Assembly (NCBI RefSeq): GCF_018861315.1
Contig: NZ_JAHLDL010000004.1
Span: 1-64,000, forward strand
Length of the DNA: 64,000 nucleotides
Source of the DNA: Clostridium bowmanii
GTDB taxonomy: Bacteria > Bacillota > Clostridia > Clostridiales > Clostridiaceae
Reading direction: 5' to 3'
The translations under genes were made by a program, and so were the position numbers. Under the pieces are notes generated by a model. That model worked only from the letters and a program-made list of their open reading frames with translations. It did not search any database and had not been told where the DNA came from. Each line of letters starts with the position of its first letter. Position 1 is the first letter of the stretch. This document shows, piece by piece, positions 28,799 through 37,942 of this stretch.

Positions 28799-29809
28799 AT
28801 GGAACAAGATGAGTATTTATTTAATGTATATTCGCTATATAATTTAGCAAGATATGCTTTTTTGAAAATTGAATCTAATTATTCGAGGATGGTTGAAACT
28901 TCAGGAATAACACTGCCACAACTTAGGGTCCTTTGGATTATAAAAGTTTATCCGGGGACTTCACTTAGCAACATTGCTAGGATAGGATGCTGGACTTCGC
29001 CTACAGTTAGTAATATGATTAAAATTTTAATGAATAAAAAATTGATATATAACGAAGAAACTATTAATAAAAAGGTATATAAATTTCAATTAACACAAAT
29101 GGGTAACTGGTTAATCTATATAAATAAACAAGACAAGAATAAAAAATTCTATCTTATTGACTTAATAGGTTTATTTTCACATAGTGAATTAGATTTTATT
29201 ATTGCTATTTTTACTGGAATTATAATAAAAGAAGAGAAAAATTTTATTTTTGACTATATCGAGAAGATTAATGAAATGAATTTAAAAGTTGATTTTAAGG
29301 ATTTTGATATAAATACAATTAGTATTATAAAAAAAACAATTAGTGTGTATAATCTTTTAAGAACATTCATATTAACTGTTAATGATACTCACAGAGAACC
29401 ACTTAAGGAGTTTAATGTCACCTATCCTCAAATTAGAGCTTTATGGATAATTGCTGCATTCCCAGGCATTACTTCAAGTGAATTAAGTGAAATTAGCTTT
29501 TGGTCACCTTCTACGGTTCATGTAATAGTAAAAAATTTAAATAATAAGCATTTTATTCATAAAGAAAAAGCTTCTATTAAAAATGCTCATTATTTAGACA
29601 TAACGCAGCAAGGAGAAACTCTGGTAATAGAAGACTATAAGAAAAATCAAAAGACACTATTAATCTTTCAAGAATTAAAAGACATAAGTTTCGGAGAAAT
29701 TTTAAATTTAAATTCTCTTTTAATGAGAATGAATATTACATTGGGAAATTACAAAACGGAAGAATATATTAAAAGAACTTTTAATATTATTAAAAGAAAA
29801 GCATTGTAA
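28799..29809 (+). CDS. Tandem double-MarR-domain regulator
   Basis: A 336-aa protein made of two MarR-like winged-helix units in one chain. Residues 35-83 and 205-253 align without gaps at 20 identities of 49, sharing P-Q-x-R-x-LWII, PG and W-T/S-SPT-V patterns; each unit is flanked by helices typical of MarR dimerisation. MarR proteins are normally about 150 aa and homodimeric, so this looks like an intramolecular dimer. AAGGGGAT precedes the ATG. It is divergent from the SulP transporter, its likely target. DNA-binding role inferred from the fold. Confidence 0.8.
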   Translation: MEQDEYLFNVYSLYNLARYAFLKIESNYSRMVETSGITLPQLRVLWIIKVYPGTSLSNIARIGCWTSPTVSNMIKILMNKKLIYNEETINKKVYKFQLTQMGNWLIYINKQDKNKKFYLIDLIGLFSHSELDFIIAIFTGIIIKEEKNFIFDYIEKINEMNLKVDFKDFDINTISIIKKTISVYNLLRTFILTVNDTHREPLKEFNVTYPQIRALWIIAAFPGITSSELSEISFWSPSTVHVIVKNLNNKHFIHKEKASIKNAHYLDITQQGETLVIEDYKKNQKTLLIFQELKDISFGEILNLNSLLMRMNITLGNYKTEEYIKRTFNIIKRKAL

Positions 29810-29822
29810 TATTGGTATTTTC

Positions 29823-29854
29823 AAAAGTGATTATGATTTTTGTAATCACTTTTT
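29823..29854 (+). terminator. Terminator after the tandem MarR gene
   Basis: AAAAGTGATTA (29823-29833) pairs with TAATCACTTTT (29843-29853), followed by T-rich sequence. Confidence 0.88.
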
Positions 29855-30077
29855 ATATTTTTTGCTATTATGCTTCCTATAAAAATAAAAGCCTGCATAT
29901 GAAATATATTAAAAATATATTTATCTTATAATACATAATTAATAAGAAAAAATAGCAAATTAGTATAGTATACAATTAAAATTCATAACTTATTGTATAA
30001 TGAATTTTTTTGACATAGTTAAATGTGCTAAATAATTAATCAATATATATTCCATAAAATAGAAAGGTGGTAATGAG

Positions 30078-30647
30078 ATGACTAAAACGTTAAGAACCAT
30101 TGCAATTGTTGTAGCAGTAATTCTGGTAATAACCATGCCTATTATTGGAGGATATAATAAGATGGTGAGTTTAGAACAAAAGGTAAAGGTAGCGGAAGGA
30201 AACATAGATACTCAATTGCAGAGAAGGTCAGAGTTAATTCCAAATTTGGTAGAAACAGTGAAGGGTTATGCATCTCAAGAAAAAGATATTTTTATAAAAA
30301 TAGCCGAAGCAAGGGCTAAACTAGGAGGAGCCCAAACGGTAGGGGACAAAGCACAAGCGGATAGCGAACTTGGCAGTGCACTTTCAAGGCTTTTAGTAGT
30401 TGTAGAAAAGTATCCGGATTTGAAATCTAGTCAGAATTTTAGGGATTTAACTGTTGCTCTAGAAGGTACAGAAAATAGAATAGGTATAGCGAGGCTGGAT
30501 TATAATAAAAGTGTTGATAACTTTAACACTACCATTAAAAAATTCCCTGGCAGTATTATAGCAGGTATTTTCAGATTCCAAGAAAAAGCATATTATAAAG
30601 CTAGTGAATCTGCTAAAGAATTACCAAAGGTTGACTTTAGCAAATAG
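30078..30647 (+). CDS. lemA: LemA family protein
   Basis: A 189-aa protein with one N-terminal membrane segment (about 5-28) and a long helical domain with the LemA motifs QLQRRSELIPNLVETVKGYA and the C-terminal ARLDYNKSVDNFNTTIKKFPGSIIAG. LemA proteins are membrane-anchored helical bundles of uncertain function, usually paired with a TPM-domain protein, as here. AAAGGTGG precedes the ATG; the next gene starts 10 nt later. Confidence 0.93.
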   Translation: MTKTLRTIAIVVAVILVITMPIIGGYNKMVSLEQKVKVAEGNIDTQLQRRSELIPNLVETVKGYASQEKDIFIKIAEARAKLGGAQTVGDKAQADSELGSALSRLLVVVEKYPDLKSSQNFRDLTVALEGTENRIGIARLDYNKSVDNFNTTIKKFPGSIIAGIFRFQEKAYYKASESAKELPKVDFSK

Positions 30648-30657
30648 GAGTTAAATT

Positions 30658-31533
30658 ATGAAAAACTATTTAGTAAAATCATTGAAAAATAATTACAAAA
30701 TTCATTGGATTATAGATACAAGACATAAGATTAAAATTAGAAATCTTATGTTGACTATGATAAGTACATTTTTATTAAGTGGAATATTAGCTATGACGTT
30801 TGTGAATGCAGAGCCTAAATTTCCTGTGGCTACAGAGTTAAAATATGTTAATGATTATGTTAAAGTGATTGATAATGAATCTGCACAATATATCTTGTCA
30901 GTAGGTAAGGAACTAGAAAATAAAACTGGAGCGCAGGCTACTGTTGTGGTCATAGCTTCGCTACAAGGTGAATCTATAGAATCGTATGCTAATGGCCTTT
31001 TTAGAAACTGGGGTATAGGGCAAAAGGATAAAAACAATGGGTTATTAATTCTATTGTCAATGCAAGAAAAAAGATGGAGAGTAGAAGTAGGTACGGGCCT
31101 TGAAGGCGCTATTACGGATATATATTCTGCAAGTGTTATGAATGATTTTGCAGTCCCAAAGTTTAAACAGAATCAATACGGTCAGGGACTTAGGGCAGCG
31201 TATTCAATCATTTCCGATAGTATAGCTAAAGAATATAAGGTGAAATTAGATAAGAATATTAATGTTCCAAAATACAATGAAAATGTTCGAAATTCAAGTG
31301 CACCAAAAAAAGGTAATGGATTTTTATTAATAGGTTTAATCCTATTAATCTTTCTTGACTTTATTCTTAATAGAGGAAGAGTAACTAGATTTATTATTAC
31401 AGTGCTATTTTGGAGCTCAATAGGTAGACGAGGTGGAAGAAATGGTGGTGGGTTTGGAGGCGGTTCGGGTGGCGGATCTGGAGGCTTTGGAGGAGGCTCG
31501 TCAAGTGGAGGAGGATCCTCTGGCGGGTGGTAA
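30658..31533 (+). CDS. TPM domain protein (YgcG family) with Gly/Ser-rich tail
   Basis: A 291-aa protein with an N-terminal hydrophobic signal/anchor (about 30-50), a TPM domain (about 60-185, motif DKNNGLLILLSMQEKRWRVEVGTGLEGAITD), a membrane segment near 220-240 and a C-terminal Gly/Ser-rich tail (GGGFGGGSGGGSGGFGGGSS) of the type found in this family. It forms a two-gene operon with lemA. The pair is widespread in bacteria and linked to envelope functions, but its mechanism is not settled. Confidence 0.9.
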   Translation: MKNYLVKSLKNNYKIHWIIDTRHKIKIRNLMLTMISTFLLSGILAMTFVNAEPKFPVATELKYVNDYVKVIDNESAQYILSVGKELENKTGAQATVVVIASLQGESIESYANGLFRNWGIGQKDKNNGLLILLSMQEKRWRVEVGTGLEGAITDIYSASVMNDFAVPKFKQNQYGQGLRAAYSIISDSIAKEYKVKLDKNINVPKYNENVRNSSAPKKGNGFLLIGLILLIFLDFILNRGRVTRFIITVLFWSSIGRRGGRNGGGFGGGSGGGSGGFGGGSSSGGGSSGGW

Positions 31534-31701
31534 TAAATTGATTTAGTAGAATATATTAAAAATCACATAAATTATTGTATTATATTACAGTTTTAATTTT
31601 ATGAAATTAAAAGTATAATATTAATAAGGCACATTAGATAGAAAAACTTAATGACTTGTTATTTATTTGAATGTGCTCTCTAGGACCCCTACTAGGAGAA
31701 T

Positions 31702-31748
31702 TAAATATTAAAAGCAGAAAAACAATTTATTTTCTGCTTTTAATATTT
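31702..31748. terminator. Terminator after the lemA operon
   Basis: TAAATATTAAAAGCAGAAAA (31702-31721) pairs with TTTTCTGCTTTTAATATTT (31730-31748) around a short loop. Confidence 0.88.
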
Positions 31749-31820
31749 GCAAATTTATATTAAGATATATTTAAAAGATGGACTAGCATTATGACTAGTT
31801 ATTTTTTTTGAAGTTTGCAA
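31747..31820 (+). repeat. Leader hairpin with ACTAGC core, copy A (before glucokinase)
   Basis: Outer arms TTGCAAA (31747-31753) / TTTGCAA (31814-31820) and inner arms ACTAG (31782-31786) / CTAGT (31795-31799), then a run of Ts. It ends 26 nt before the glucokinase ATG. The inner core and T-run recur at 43041-43093 and, decayed, at 44998-45045. Confidence 0.5.
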
Positions 31821-31846
31821 TTAGCGGTGAGAGGATAGGTGGAATT

Positions 31847-32788
31847 ATGCGTATAGGGATTGATTTAGGTGGAACTAATATAGTAGTAGGTATAGTTACA
31901 AATGAAGGGAAGATACTAATTAAAAAAAGTACACCAACATTAGTTACAAGAGGAGCAGCAATAATAATAGATGATATGGTCAAGTTAATATATAAGACAT
32001 TAGATGTGTCCCATATTTCTATGGAGGACATTGAACTTATTGGTATTGGGGTTCCGGGACTTGTTGACTATAAAAGTGGATTAATAAAAGAATGTGTAAA
32101 TCTAGGTTGGGGAAATGTAGATATATGTACAATACTTAAAGAAAAAACAGGTAAAAAAATTTTTATAGATAATGATGCAAATGCTGCGGCTGGTGCAGAA
32201 TTTCTTTTTGGAACAATGAAAAATCATTTAAACTCAGTTTTTTTAACTTTGGGGACTGGTGTAGGTGGAGGAATAATTTTAAATGGTAAACTACATAGAG
32301 GAATAAATGGATCAGGAGCAGAAATAGGACACATGATAGTAGGAGAAAATTTTTATGATTGTGCCTGCGGTAATAATGGTTGCCTTGAAACTTTTACTTC
32401 TGCTACAGCATTAATTAAATTTGCTAAAAAATTGATAAAGGAAGATCCTCAGGATACATTAATACTCAAAAACACTGTCTTTGATGAAATTGATGCTAAA
32501 ATAATTTTTGACTGTGCAAAACAAGGAGATAAATTGGCTAATTTAGTTGTAGAAAGATTTGTTAAATATTTTGCTATAGGAATCTGTAATATAGTAAATA
32601 TTTTAGATGTATCGATGATAGGTATTGGCGGTGGAGTTTCTGCAGCTGGGGAATTTTTCATGGAATTACTAATAAGCGATATAAAAAAATATAAATTGTT
32701 TAAAGAAATACCGGTTTGTTACATAAAAATTGCAGATTTAGGAAATGATGCAGGTATTATTGGAGCAGCCATGTTAGATATACTATAA
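31847..32788 (+). CDS. glcK: ROK family glucokinase
   Basis: A 313-aa ATP-dependent sugar kinase. N-terminal phosphate motif IGIDLGGTNIVVGIV, catalytic Asp in NDANAAAGAEFLFG, GTGVGGGII, and the ROK zinc motif CACGNNGCLET with the preceding HM. GGTGG at 31838-31842 supports ATG 31847; an in-frame TTG at 31808 lies in a leader hairpin. Likely phosphorylates glucose released from glycogen; glgP follows at 33694. Specificity for glucose is inferred from family. Confidence 0.9.
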   Translation: MRIGIDLGGTNIVVGIVTNEGKILIKKSTPTLVTRGAAIIIDDMVKLIYKTLDVSHISMEDIELIGIGVPGLVDYKSGLIKECVNLGWGNVDICTILKEKTGKKIFIDNDANAAAGAEFLFGTMKNHLNSVFLTLGTGVGGGIILNGKLHRGINGSGAEIGHMIVGENFYDCACGNNGCLETFTSATALIKFAKKLIKEDPQDTLILKNTVFDEIDAKIIFDCAKQGDKLANLVVERFVKYFAIGICNIVNILDVSMIGIGGGVSAAGEFFMELLISDIKKYKLFKEIPVCYIKIADLGNDAGIIGAAMLDIL

Positions 32789-32798
32789 GCTTAAGCAT

Positions 32799-32827
32799 GT
32801 TTCAGGAGGAGGGTTTCCTTCTGAAAT
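32799..32827. terminator. Hairpin between glcK and the DUF4230 gene
   Basis: TTTCAG-AGGA arms pair with TCCTTCTGAAA around GGGTT; both convergent genes end here. Confidence 0.7.
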
Positions 32828-32831
32828 TATT

Positions 32832-33443
32832 TTAATCTAAAATTATTGTTATATTTTTAAAACCCATATCCAATAAAATACCTTGTAAAAGTAATTTACA
32901 ATTAGTGTCAGCCATATCTAAAAATCCTGTTTTAATTAAATCAGCCTCAACCTTGTATTTTTCATTACTGATTTCATTTATCATATCTTGCATACTAAGC
33001 TTATTAAACATTGAGGATTTCTCATCATAAACAAATAAGTCACCATTATTTATTACATGATCTAGAATTTTAGACTTTTTCAAAGTGATAGTAACACTTT
33101 CTTTGTTAACTACAACATTTAAATCTTTCAAATCTACTCCAGCTTTAATATAGCCACTGTATTTTATTAAAAAAGATTTTTCTGTAAATGGAATAGAGAA
33201 ATCTTTGAAAGTTTTACTGTTTTTTAGAGAAATTATATTTGAATAGTTATATTTTATGGTGGAAAGCTCAGATATTTTGGATAATCTTTCTGCAATGATT
33301 GTAGTATTTATAACTTTATCATTTTTAAAATTGTTTATGGTGGAATAAATAATTATTGCCCAGATAGTTGAGCATATGAGTACAATTACAAAGACTAGTT
33401 TGTTTTTGTGTTTTATATGGTTACAGACTGATTTTAGATGCAT
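32832..33443 (-). CDS. DUF4230 membrane-anchored protein
   Basis: A 203-aa protein with a single N-terminal membrane segment (about 16-38) and an extracytoplasmic domain. The pattern ELSTIKYNYSNIISLKNS...IPFTEKSFLIKYSGYIKAGVDL is what I recall for DUF4230. AAGGAG precedes the start on the minus strand. Function unknown; topology suggests a cell-envelope role. Confidence 0.75.
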   Translation of the reverse strand: MHLKSVCNHIKHKNKLVFVIVLICSTIWAIIIYSTINNFKNDKVINTTIIAERLSKISELSTIKYNYSNIISLKNSKTFKDFSIPFTEKSFLIKYSGYIKAGVDLKDLNVVVNKESVTITLKKSKILDHVINNGDLFVYDEKSSMFNKLSMQDMINEISNEKYKVEADLIKTGFLDMADTNCKLLLQGILLDMGFKNITIILD

Positions 33444-33602
33444 ATTAAAACAACTCCTTATAATATTAAATAAAGTAAAATCAAATAATTATAGAAACAT
33501 GGTATTATATTATATGGGAGTCCATGACGTTTCAGAAGGTAAGTGATTTACTTTTATAAAAAGTATAATATTTGATGGAAGTACTATAAAGAAAAATATT
33601 TC

Positions 33603-33618
33603 GTGCAAACGGTTGCAC
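33603..33618. promoter_or_regulatory. LacI/MalR-type operator overlapping the glgP -35
   Basis: GTGCAAACGGTTGCAC is a near-perfect palindrome with the central CG step and GCAA/TTGC half-sites of LacI-family operators, of the kind used by maltose/malto-oligosaccharide repressors. Its right half is also the -35 hexamer TTGCAC of the glgP promoter, a position suited to repression. Confidence 0.75.
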
Positions 33619-33641
33619 AAATGAAAAAAATTATGTATAAT
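33613..33641 (+). promoter_or_regulatory. glgP promoter
   Basis: TTGCAC (33613-33618), 17-nt spacer, TATAAT (33636-33641); overlaps the operator at 33603-33618. Confidence 0.8.
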
Positions 33642-33693
33642 AATTATAAAACTTAAAGATAAAATAAACGAAAAATATAGGAGGGGAAATTTA

Positions 33694-35313
33694 ATGGATA
33701 TTAACAATCTTCCAAGAGTTGCTTATTTTTGTATGGAGTATGGGCTCAATTCAGATTTTAAGGCTTATGCAGGTGGACTAGGAATACTTGCAGGTGATCA
33801 TTTAAAAGGAGCTAAAGATTTAAATCTTCCACTGGTGGGAATAGGTCTTAAGTGGAAACAAGGATATACAGAACAACTTATAGATAAAAATGGGAAAGCA
33901 TATGATACATATCATAATTATACTTATAATTTTTTAAAAGATACAGGGGTAAAAGTAACTGTTAAAATTAGAAATTTAGATGTAATATGTAAGGTTTGGA
34001 AATTAGATGAATTTGGAAACAATCCATTGTACCTTTTAGATACTGATATACCAGAAAATGGTGATACTTGGATAACAGGTCAATTGTATGGATGGTTTGG
34101 AGAAGAACGAATAGCTCAAGAAATAGTGTTGGGCATAGGTGGAGTAAAAGCATTAAGAGCTTTGGATATCCCTATAGATGTATACCATTTCAACGAAGGT
34201 CATGCAGCACTAGCGGCTACAGAGCTTATAAAAGAAAAAATGCAATCAGGATTTAGCTTTGAAGAGTCTTGGAATAAAACCCGCGAAGAGGTAGTATTTA
34301 CAACTCATACGCCAATAGTTGAAGGAAATGAATCTCATGATGTTTCTAAATTAGAATATATGGGAGCATTTAATGGATTAACTAGAGAGCAAATGATTAG
34401 ATTTGGTGGAGAACCATTTAATATGACGGTAGCAGGACTTAGACTTTCAAGGAAGTCCAATGCAGTAGCGCAGCTTCACAAGTTAACTGCGAATAAAATG
34501 TGGAAAACTGTTGCTGGAAGGTCTGTTATTATTGGTATAACTAATGGAATTCATAAACCAACTTGGGTAGATCGTCGAATTACTGAGGCTTATGAAAACA
34601 ATGGAGACCTATGGGTGACCCACCAAACTGTTAAAAAGGAATTAATAGCATTTATTAAAGAAAGAACAAATGTTGAGCTGGATGCAGATAAGTTACTTAT
34701 TGGATTTTCAAGAAGAGCTGCACCATATAAGAGAAGTGATTTGATATTTACAAATGAAGAAATTATTTCTCCACTGCTTAAAAGTGGAAAAGTTCAAATA
34801 GTATTTTCAGGAAAAGCCCATCCACTTGATGATACAGGAAAAGAAATAGTAGCTAAGCTTGTAAGAATGATGAAAAAATATCCAAACAGTGTAGTATTTT
34901 TAGAAAACTATGACATGAATATAGGAAGAATGCTAACTAGGGGATCAGATATTTGGTTAAATAATCCTAGGAGACCATTAGAAGCTAGTGGAACTTCAGG
35001 AATGAAAGCTGCAATGAATGGTGTGCTTAACTGCTCTATTCTAGATGGCTGGTGGCCAGAGGCTTGCAATGACGATGTGAATGGATGGCAGTTTGGAGAT
35101 GCAGTAGGTCTTGATGATTTATCTCCTGTAGAATTAGATAAGCATGATACGCAGGCACTTTATGATACTCTAATAAATAGAGTTATGACTACTTATTATG
35201 GTAATAGAGAAAAATGGGTAGAGATGATGAAGGAAAGCATTAAAACTACAAGCTATGAATTCTCAGTTGAGAGAATGCTTGATGAATATTATAATAAAAT
35301 GTATATAAAATAA
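33694..35313 (+). CDS. glgP: Alpha-glucan (glycogen) phosphorylase, short form
   Basis: GT35 enzyme releasing glucose 1-phosphate from alpha-1,4-glucans. At 539 aa it belongs to the short alpha-glucan phosphorylases, without the N-terminal extension of the 800-aa enzymes. The motifs FCMEYGLNSDFKAYAGGLGILAGDH at the start and the PLP-site region RPLEASGTSGMKAAMNGVLN are clear. GGAGGGG precedes the ATG. Controlled by a LacI-type operator, so it probably responds to maltodextrins. A broken MATE gene follows immediately. Confidence 0.93.
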   Translation: MDINNLPRVAYFCMEYGLNSDFKAYAGGLGILAGDHLKGAKDLNLPLVGIGLKWKQGYTEQLIDKNGKAYDTYHNYTYNFLKDTGVKVTVKIRNLDVICKVWKLDEFGNNPLYLLDTDIPENGDTWITGQLYGWFGEERIAQEIVLGIGGVKALRALDIPIDVYHFNEGHAALAATELIKEKMQSGFSFEESWNKTREEVVFTTHTPIVEGNESHDVSKLEYMGAFNGLTREQMIRFGGEPFNMTVAGLRLSRKSNAVAQLHKLTANKMWKTVAGRSVIIGITNGIHKPTWVDRRITEAYENNGDLWVTHQTVKKELIAFIKERTNVELDADKLLIGFSRRAAPYKRSDLIFTNEEIISPLLKSGKVQIVFSGKAHPLDDTGKEIVAKLVRMMKKYPNSVVFLENYDMNIGRMLTRGSDIWLNNPRRPLEASGTSGMKAAMNGVLNCSILDGWWPEACNDDVNGWQFGDAVGLDDLSPVELDKHDTQALYDTLINRVMTTYYGNREKWVEMMKESIKTTSYEFSVERMLDEYYNKMYIK

Positions 35314-35732
35314 TAGAAAAAGCCATGAGAAATCAAGGCTCCGCTATGCTTACTAGTGTAAGCGCGTTTATATTAATATTTTTTCCTGGCTCAGTTATGA
35401 GACTTCTTACAAATGATACGGAAATAATTAAAATGGGGGTAATATATCTAATAGTAATGGGAATTGTTTAACTTCCCCAAAATATTGCAGGAGTTTTTAA
35501 TGGGGCTTTAAGAGGGGCAGGATATATTAAGGTACCAATGATTGTAGCCGGTGTTGGAATTTGGGTAATAAGAATTCCCTTATCACTACTTTTAACATTT
35601 AAATTTAATATGAGTATAAATGCTATATGGGTAGATATGGGTTTAGACTTAGTAGTGAGATTTATATTGAGTTTCACCTTATATAAAACAAGAGATATTT
35701 ATAATAATGAATTGGGTTTTCAGGATATATAA
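35314..35732 (+). pseudogene. Remnant of a MATE family efflux transporter
   Basis: Directly after the glgP stop codon, one frame encodes the C-terminal third of a MATE transporter: IEKAMRNQGSAM, FFPGSVMRLLTND, then an in-frame TAA at 35469-35471, then LPQNIAGVFNGALRGAGYIKVP and two hydrophobic segments to TAA at 35730-35732. The N-terminal two thirds are missing and the stop probably replaced a CAA (Gln). It is a deletion remnant, probably without function. Confidence 0.85.
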
Positions 35733-35733
35733 A

Positions 35734-35770
35734 TAAAAGGCTTACCAATTTTGTACTGGTAAACCTTTTA
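35734..35770. terminator. Terminator between the MATE remnant and ilvE
   Basis: AAAAGGCTTACCA pairs with TGGTAAACCTTTT (one mismatch), between convergent transcripts. Confidence 0.85.
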
Positions 35771-35782
35771 TTATATGAATTA

Positions 35783-36811
35783 TTATTTTACTTCTACAAG
35801 CCATCCTTCTGGAGCTTCTACTTCTCCAAATTGGATGCCATAAAGAGTATCATAAAGTTTTTTTATAACTGGACCTACTTCTGTCTCACTGTGGAAAACA
35901 TGGAGCTCATTATTATATGCTATTCCACCAATAGGAGTTATTACAGCAGCAGTTCCACATGCACCTGCTTCTTTAAAGTCACTAAGATTATTTATTGGAA
36001 CATCTCTTTCCTGGACTTCAAGTTTTAAATATTCTTTTGCAATATGCATTAGTGAATATTTAGTTATACTAGGAAGTATTGATGGTGATTTTGGAGTTAC
36101 AAATACATTATCATTTGTAATTCCAAAGAAGTTTGCAGCACCGACTTCTTCAATTTTGGTATGAGTTGCAGGATCAAGATAAATGCAATCTGCAAATCCT
36201 TTTTCTACAGCATTGGTATGAGCAAGAAGACTTGCAGCATAGTTACCACCAACTTTTGCAGCTCCTGTTCCATGAGGTGCAGCTCTATCGAATTCTTCTG
36301 CAATCATAAAGTTTACAGGGGCCATTCCGCCTTTGAAGTAAGGACCTACAGGACAACAGAATATGCTAAATAAAAATTCTGGGGCCGATCTTACTCCAAG
36401 ATTGTCTCCAATACCTATGACATAAGGTCTAAGATAAAGAGTTGCACCAGTTCCATAGGGCGGAACAAAGGATTCGTTTGCTTTAACAACTTGTACACAT
36501 GCATCAACAAATTTTTCAATAGGAATTTCAGGCATAAGAATACGTTTACAACTTTTTCTAATACGTTTAGCATTTTCATCAGGTCTGAACAATTGAATTT
36601 TACCAGATCTTGTACGATAAGCTTTTAAACCTTCAAAACATTGTTGCCCATAGTGAAGAGCAGTTGAAGCTTCACTTATAGTAATATTGTTATCTTCAAC
36701 TAGTTTTCCATCATCCCATTTTCCATCTTTCCATTTTGAAACATAACGTAAATCTGTCTTCGTATAAGTAAAACCTAATTTACTCCAATCGATGTTAGCA
36801 TTTATGCTCAT
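35783..36811 (-). CDS. ilvE: Branched-chain amino acid aminotransferase
   Basis: Class IV PLP aminotransferase, 342 aa, that interconverts leucine, isoleucine, valine and their 2-oxo acids. Motifs: [14 protein letters not shown] near residue 53, [12 protein letters not shown], the PLP lysine in [14 protein letters not shown], and [17 protein letters not shown] precedes the ATG. In an amino-acid fermenter it probably feeds oxidation of branched amino acids as well as synthesis. An inverted repeat ATAACAT (36866-36872) / ATGTTAT (36884-36890) upstream may be an operator. Confidence 0.94.
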   Translation of the reverse strand: MSINANIDWSKLGFTYTKTDLRYVSKWKDGKWDDGKLVEDNNITISEASTALHYGQQCFEGLKAYRTRSGKIQLFRPDENAKRIRKSCKRILMPEIPIEKFVDACVQVVKANESFVPPYGTGATLYLRPYVIGIGDNLGVRSAPEFLFSIFCCPVGPYFKGGMAPVNFMIAEEFDRAAPHGTGAAKVGGNYAASLLAHTNAVEKGFADCIYLDPATHTKIEEVGAANFFGITNDNVFVTPKSPSILPSITKYSLMHIAKEYLKLEVQERDVPINNLSDFKEAGACGTAAVITPIGGIAYNNELHVFHSETEVGPVIKKLYDTLYGIQFGEVEAPEGWLVEVK

Positions 36812-36945
36812 ATGAACCTCCCTAATATGTAGTTTCTTTAATTAGAACATTTTTATAACAGTATTATAACATATAATATGGACATGTTATATTATAATAA
36901 GTATTTTAATAAATTAAGTTCAGAATACTTTTAAAATGAATAAAA

Positions 36946-36987
36946 AGTTGCATTAATAAATAAAAATTTTTATTTATTAATGCAACT
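36946..36987. terminator. 42-bp perfect palindrome, probable terminator of the RusA-like gene
   Basis: Two perfect 21-nt arms meet without a spacer at 36966/36967 (GTTGCATTAATAAATA arms). It lies 93 nt after the minus-strand nuclease gene and 135 nt upstream of ilvE. In RNA it would be a long hairpin. Confidence 0.6.
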
Positions 36988-37079
36988 CTCTATTTAGTGT
37001 TAAATATATTAAGGGATACTACTTTAATCTTTCAGGACTATTTTTTTATCTTTCCTCAAATTTAATGGAGTGACTGTCT

Positions 37080-37718
37080 TTAAAATAATTTTTTGAAACA
37101 TTTTTTACATAATATAGTTTTGCCTTTGTTGGCAGAAATACAGTTATCTTTTAATACTGATTTTTTACATACCTCACATATAAAAGCTGAAGAATTACTA
37201 TTAGAAACCACTGAACTTGATTTATTTGTTTTAGAACCTATGGTATTTTTTTTATTTGAAGGTGGGTCATAATTAATAGGTTGCTGCTTTTCTGTTTTTT
37301 CTACAATCCCATAATTCATAGCATAGGTACTTTCACCAAAAAGTTCCAGTTCAAATCTGGGATTCTCTGTATCATAAAATTCCTCGATAATAAGTCTAGT
37401 GATCTGGGCATCATTTACTATAAGACCACTTTTCTCTATACCATCGAAAATACTTTTTGTTATGTTGTTTGTATCAGGATGTCTTTTTATACTTTTATAA
37501 TATACCTTTAAAACAGCAATAAGCGATTCTGTTAAAAAAATATTGGAATTTTGGATTCTACATTGATAAGCAATTTCTTCTTCATATAAAGCATATCTAT
37601 CATGGTACTTACCGGAATTATAAGGTAAAATAGCTCTGCCATTCATGTTAAAAAGCTTAAAATTAGATTTTGAAATAGGTGAGCCTTTTATTATGACTTT
37701 TGCGTAGGTGTTACTCAT
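37080..37718 (-). CDS. RusA-like Holliday junction endonuclease with C-terminal zinc ribbon
   Basis: A 212-aa protein. Residues about 10-135 resemble the RusA resolvase fold: the segment KRHPDTNNITKSIFDGIEKSGLIVNDAQI matches the catalytic PDxDN...D...DD region, here with D-T-N and N-D. A Ser/Asn-rich linker leads to a zinc-ribbon-like end CEVC...CKKC. RusA genes are usually phage-borne and lack this ribbon; no phage genes are nearby. GGGGGGA precedes ATG 37718 (an upstream in-frame ATG at 37760 is less likely). Assignment by pattern only. Confidence 0.7.
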   Translation of the reverse strand: MSNTYAKVIIKGSPISKSNFKLFNMNGRAILPYNSGKYHDRYALYEEEIAYQCRIQNSNIFLTESLIAVLKVYYKSIKRHPDTNNITKSIFDGIEKSGLIVNDAQITRLIIEEFYDTENPRFELELFGESTYAMNYGIVEKTEKQQPINYDPPSNKKNTIGSKTNKSSSVVSNSNSSAFICEVCKKSVLKDNCISANKGKTILCKKCFKKLF

Positions 37719-37900
37719 ATTTTCCCCCCAGGATCTACTTGTTATATTTTTCTGATGCATTAATTGAATTTTTTATGATACAATCACATACGCAATTATA
37801 TCATAGAAAAAGAAAAAATATTATTATATGTACCTTAGTAAACTTAAATAAGTAGACGCAATTAAATAAATGAGTGCACTTGAATAAGCATATACCTTTT

Positions 37901-37942
37901 AAAAATACATATAAAAATACATATAAAAATACATATAAAAAT
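37901..37942. repeat. Short tandem repeat, 12-bp unit
   Basis: AAAAATACATAT repeated 3.5 times without mismatch, in the 385-nt gap between the RusA-like gene and tsaD. The rest of this gap is AT-rich and I see no gene in it. Confidence 0.9.

Noticed and set aside
37901-37942. CRISPR array
   Set aside because: The 12-bp units are directly adjacent without spacers; no CRISPR-like repeat-spacer pattern was seen anywhere in the window.
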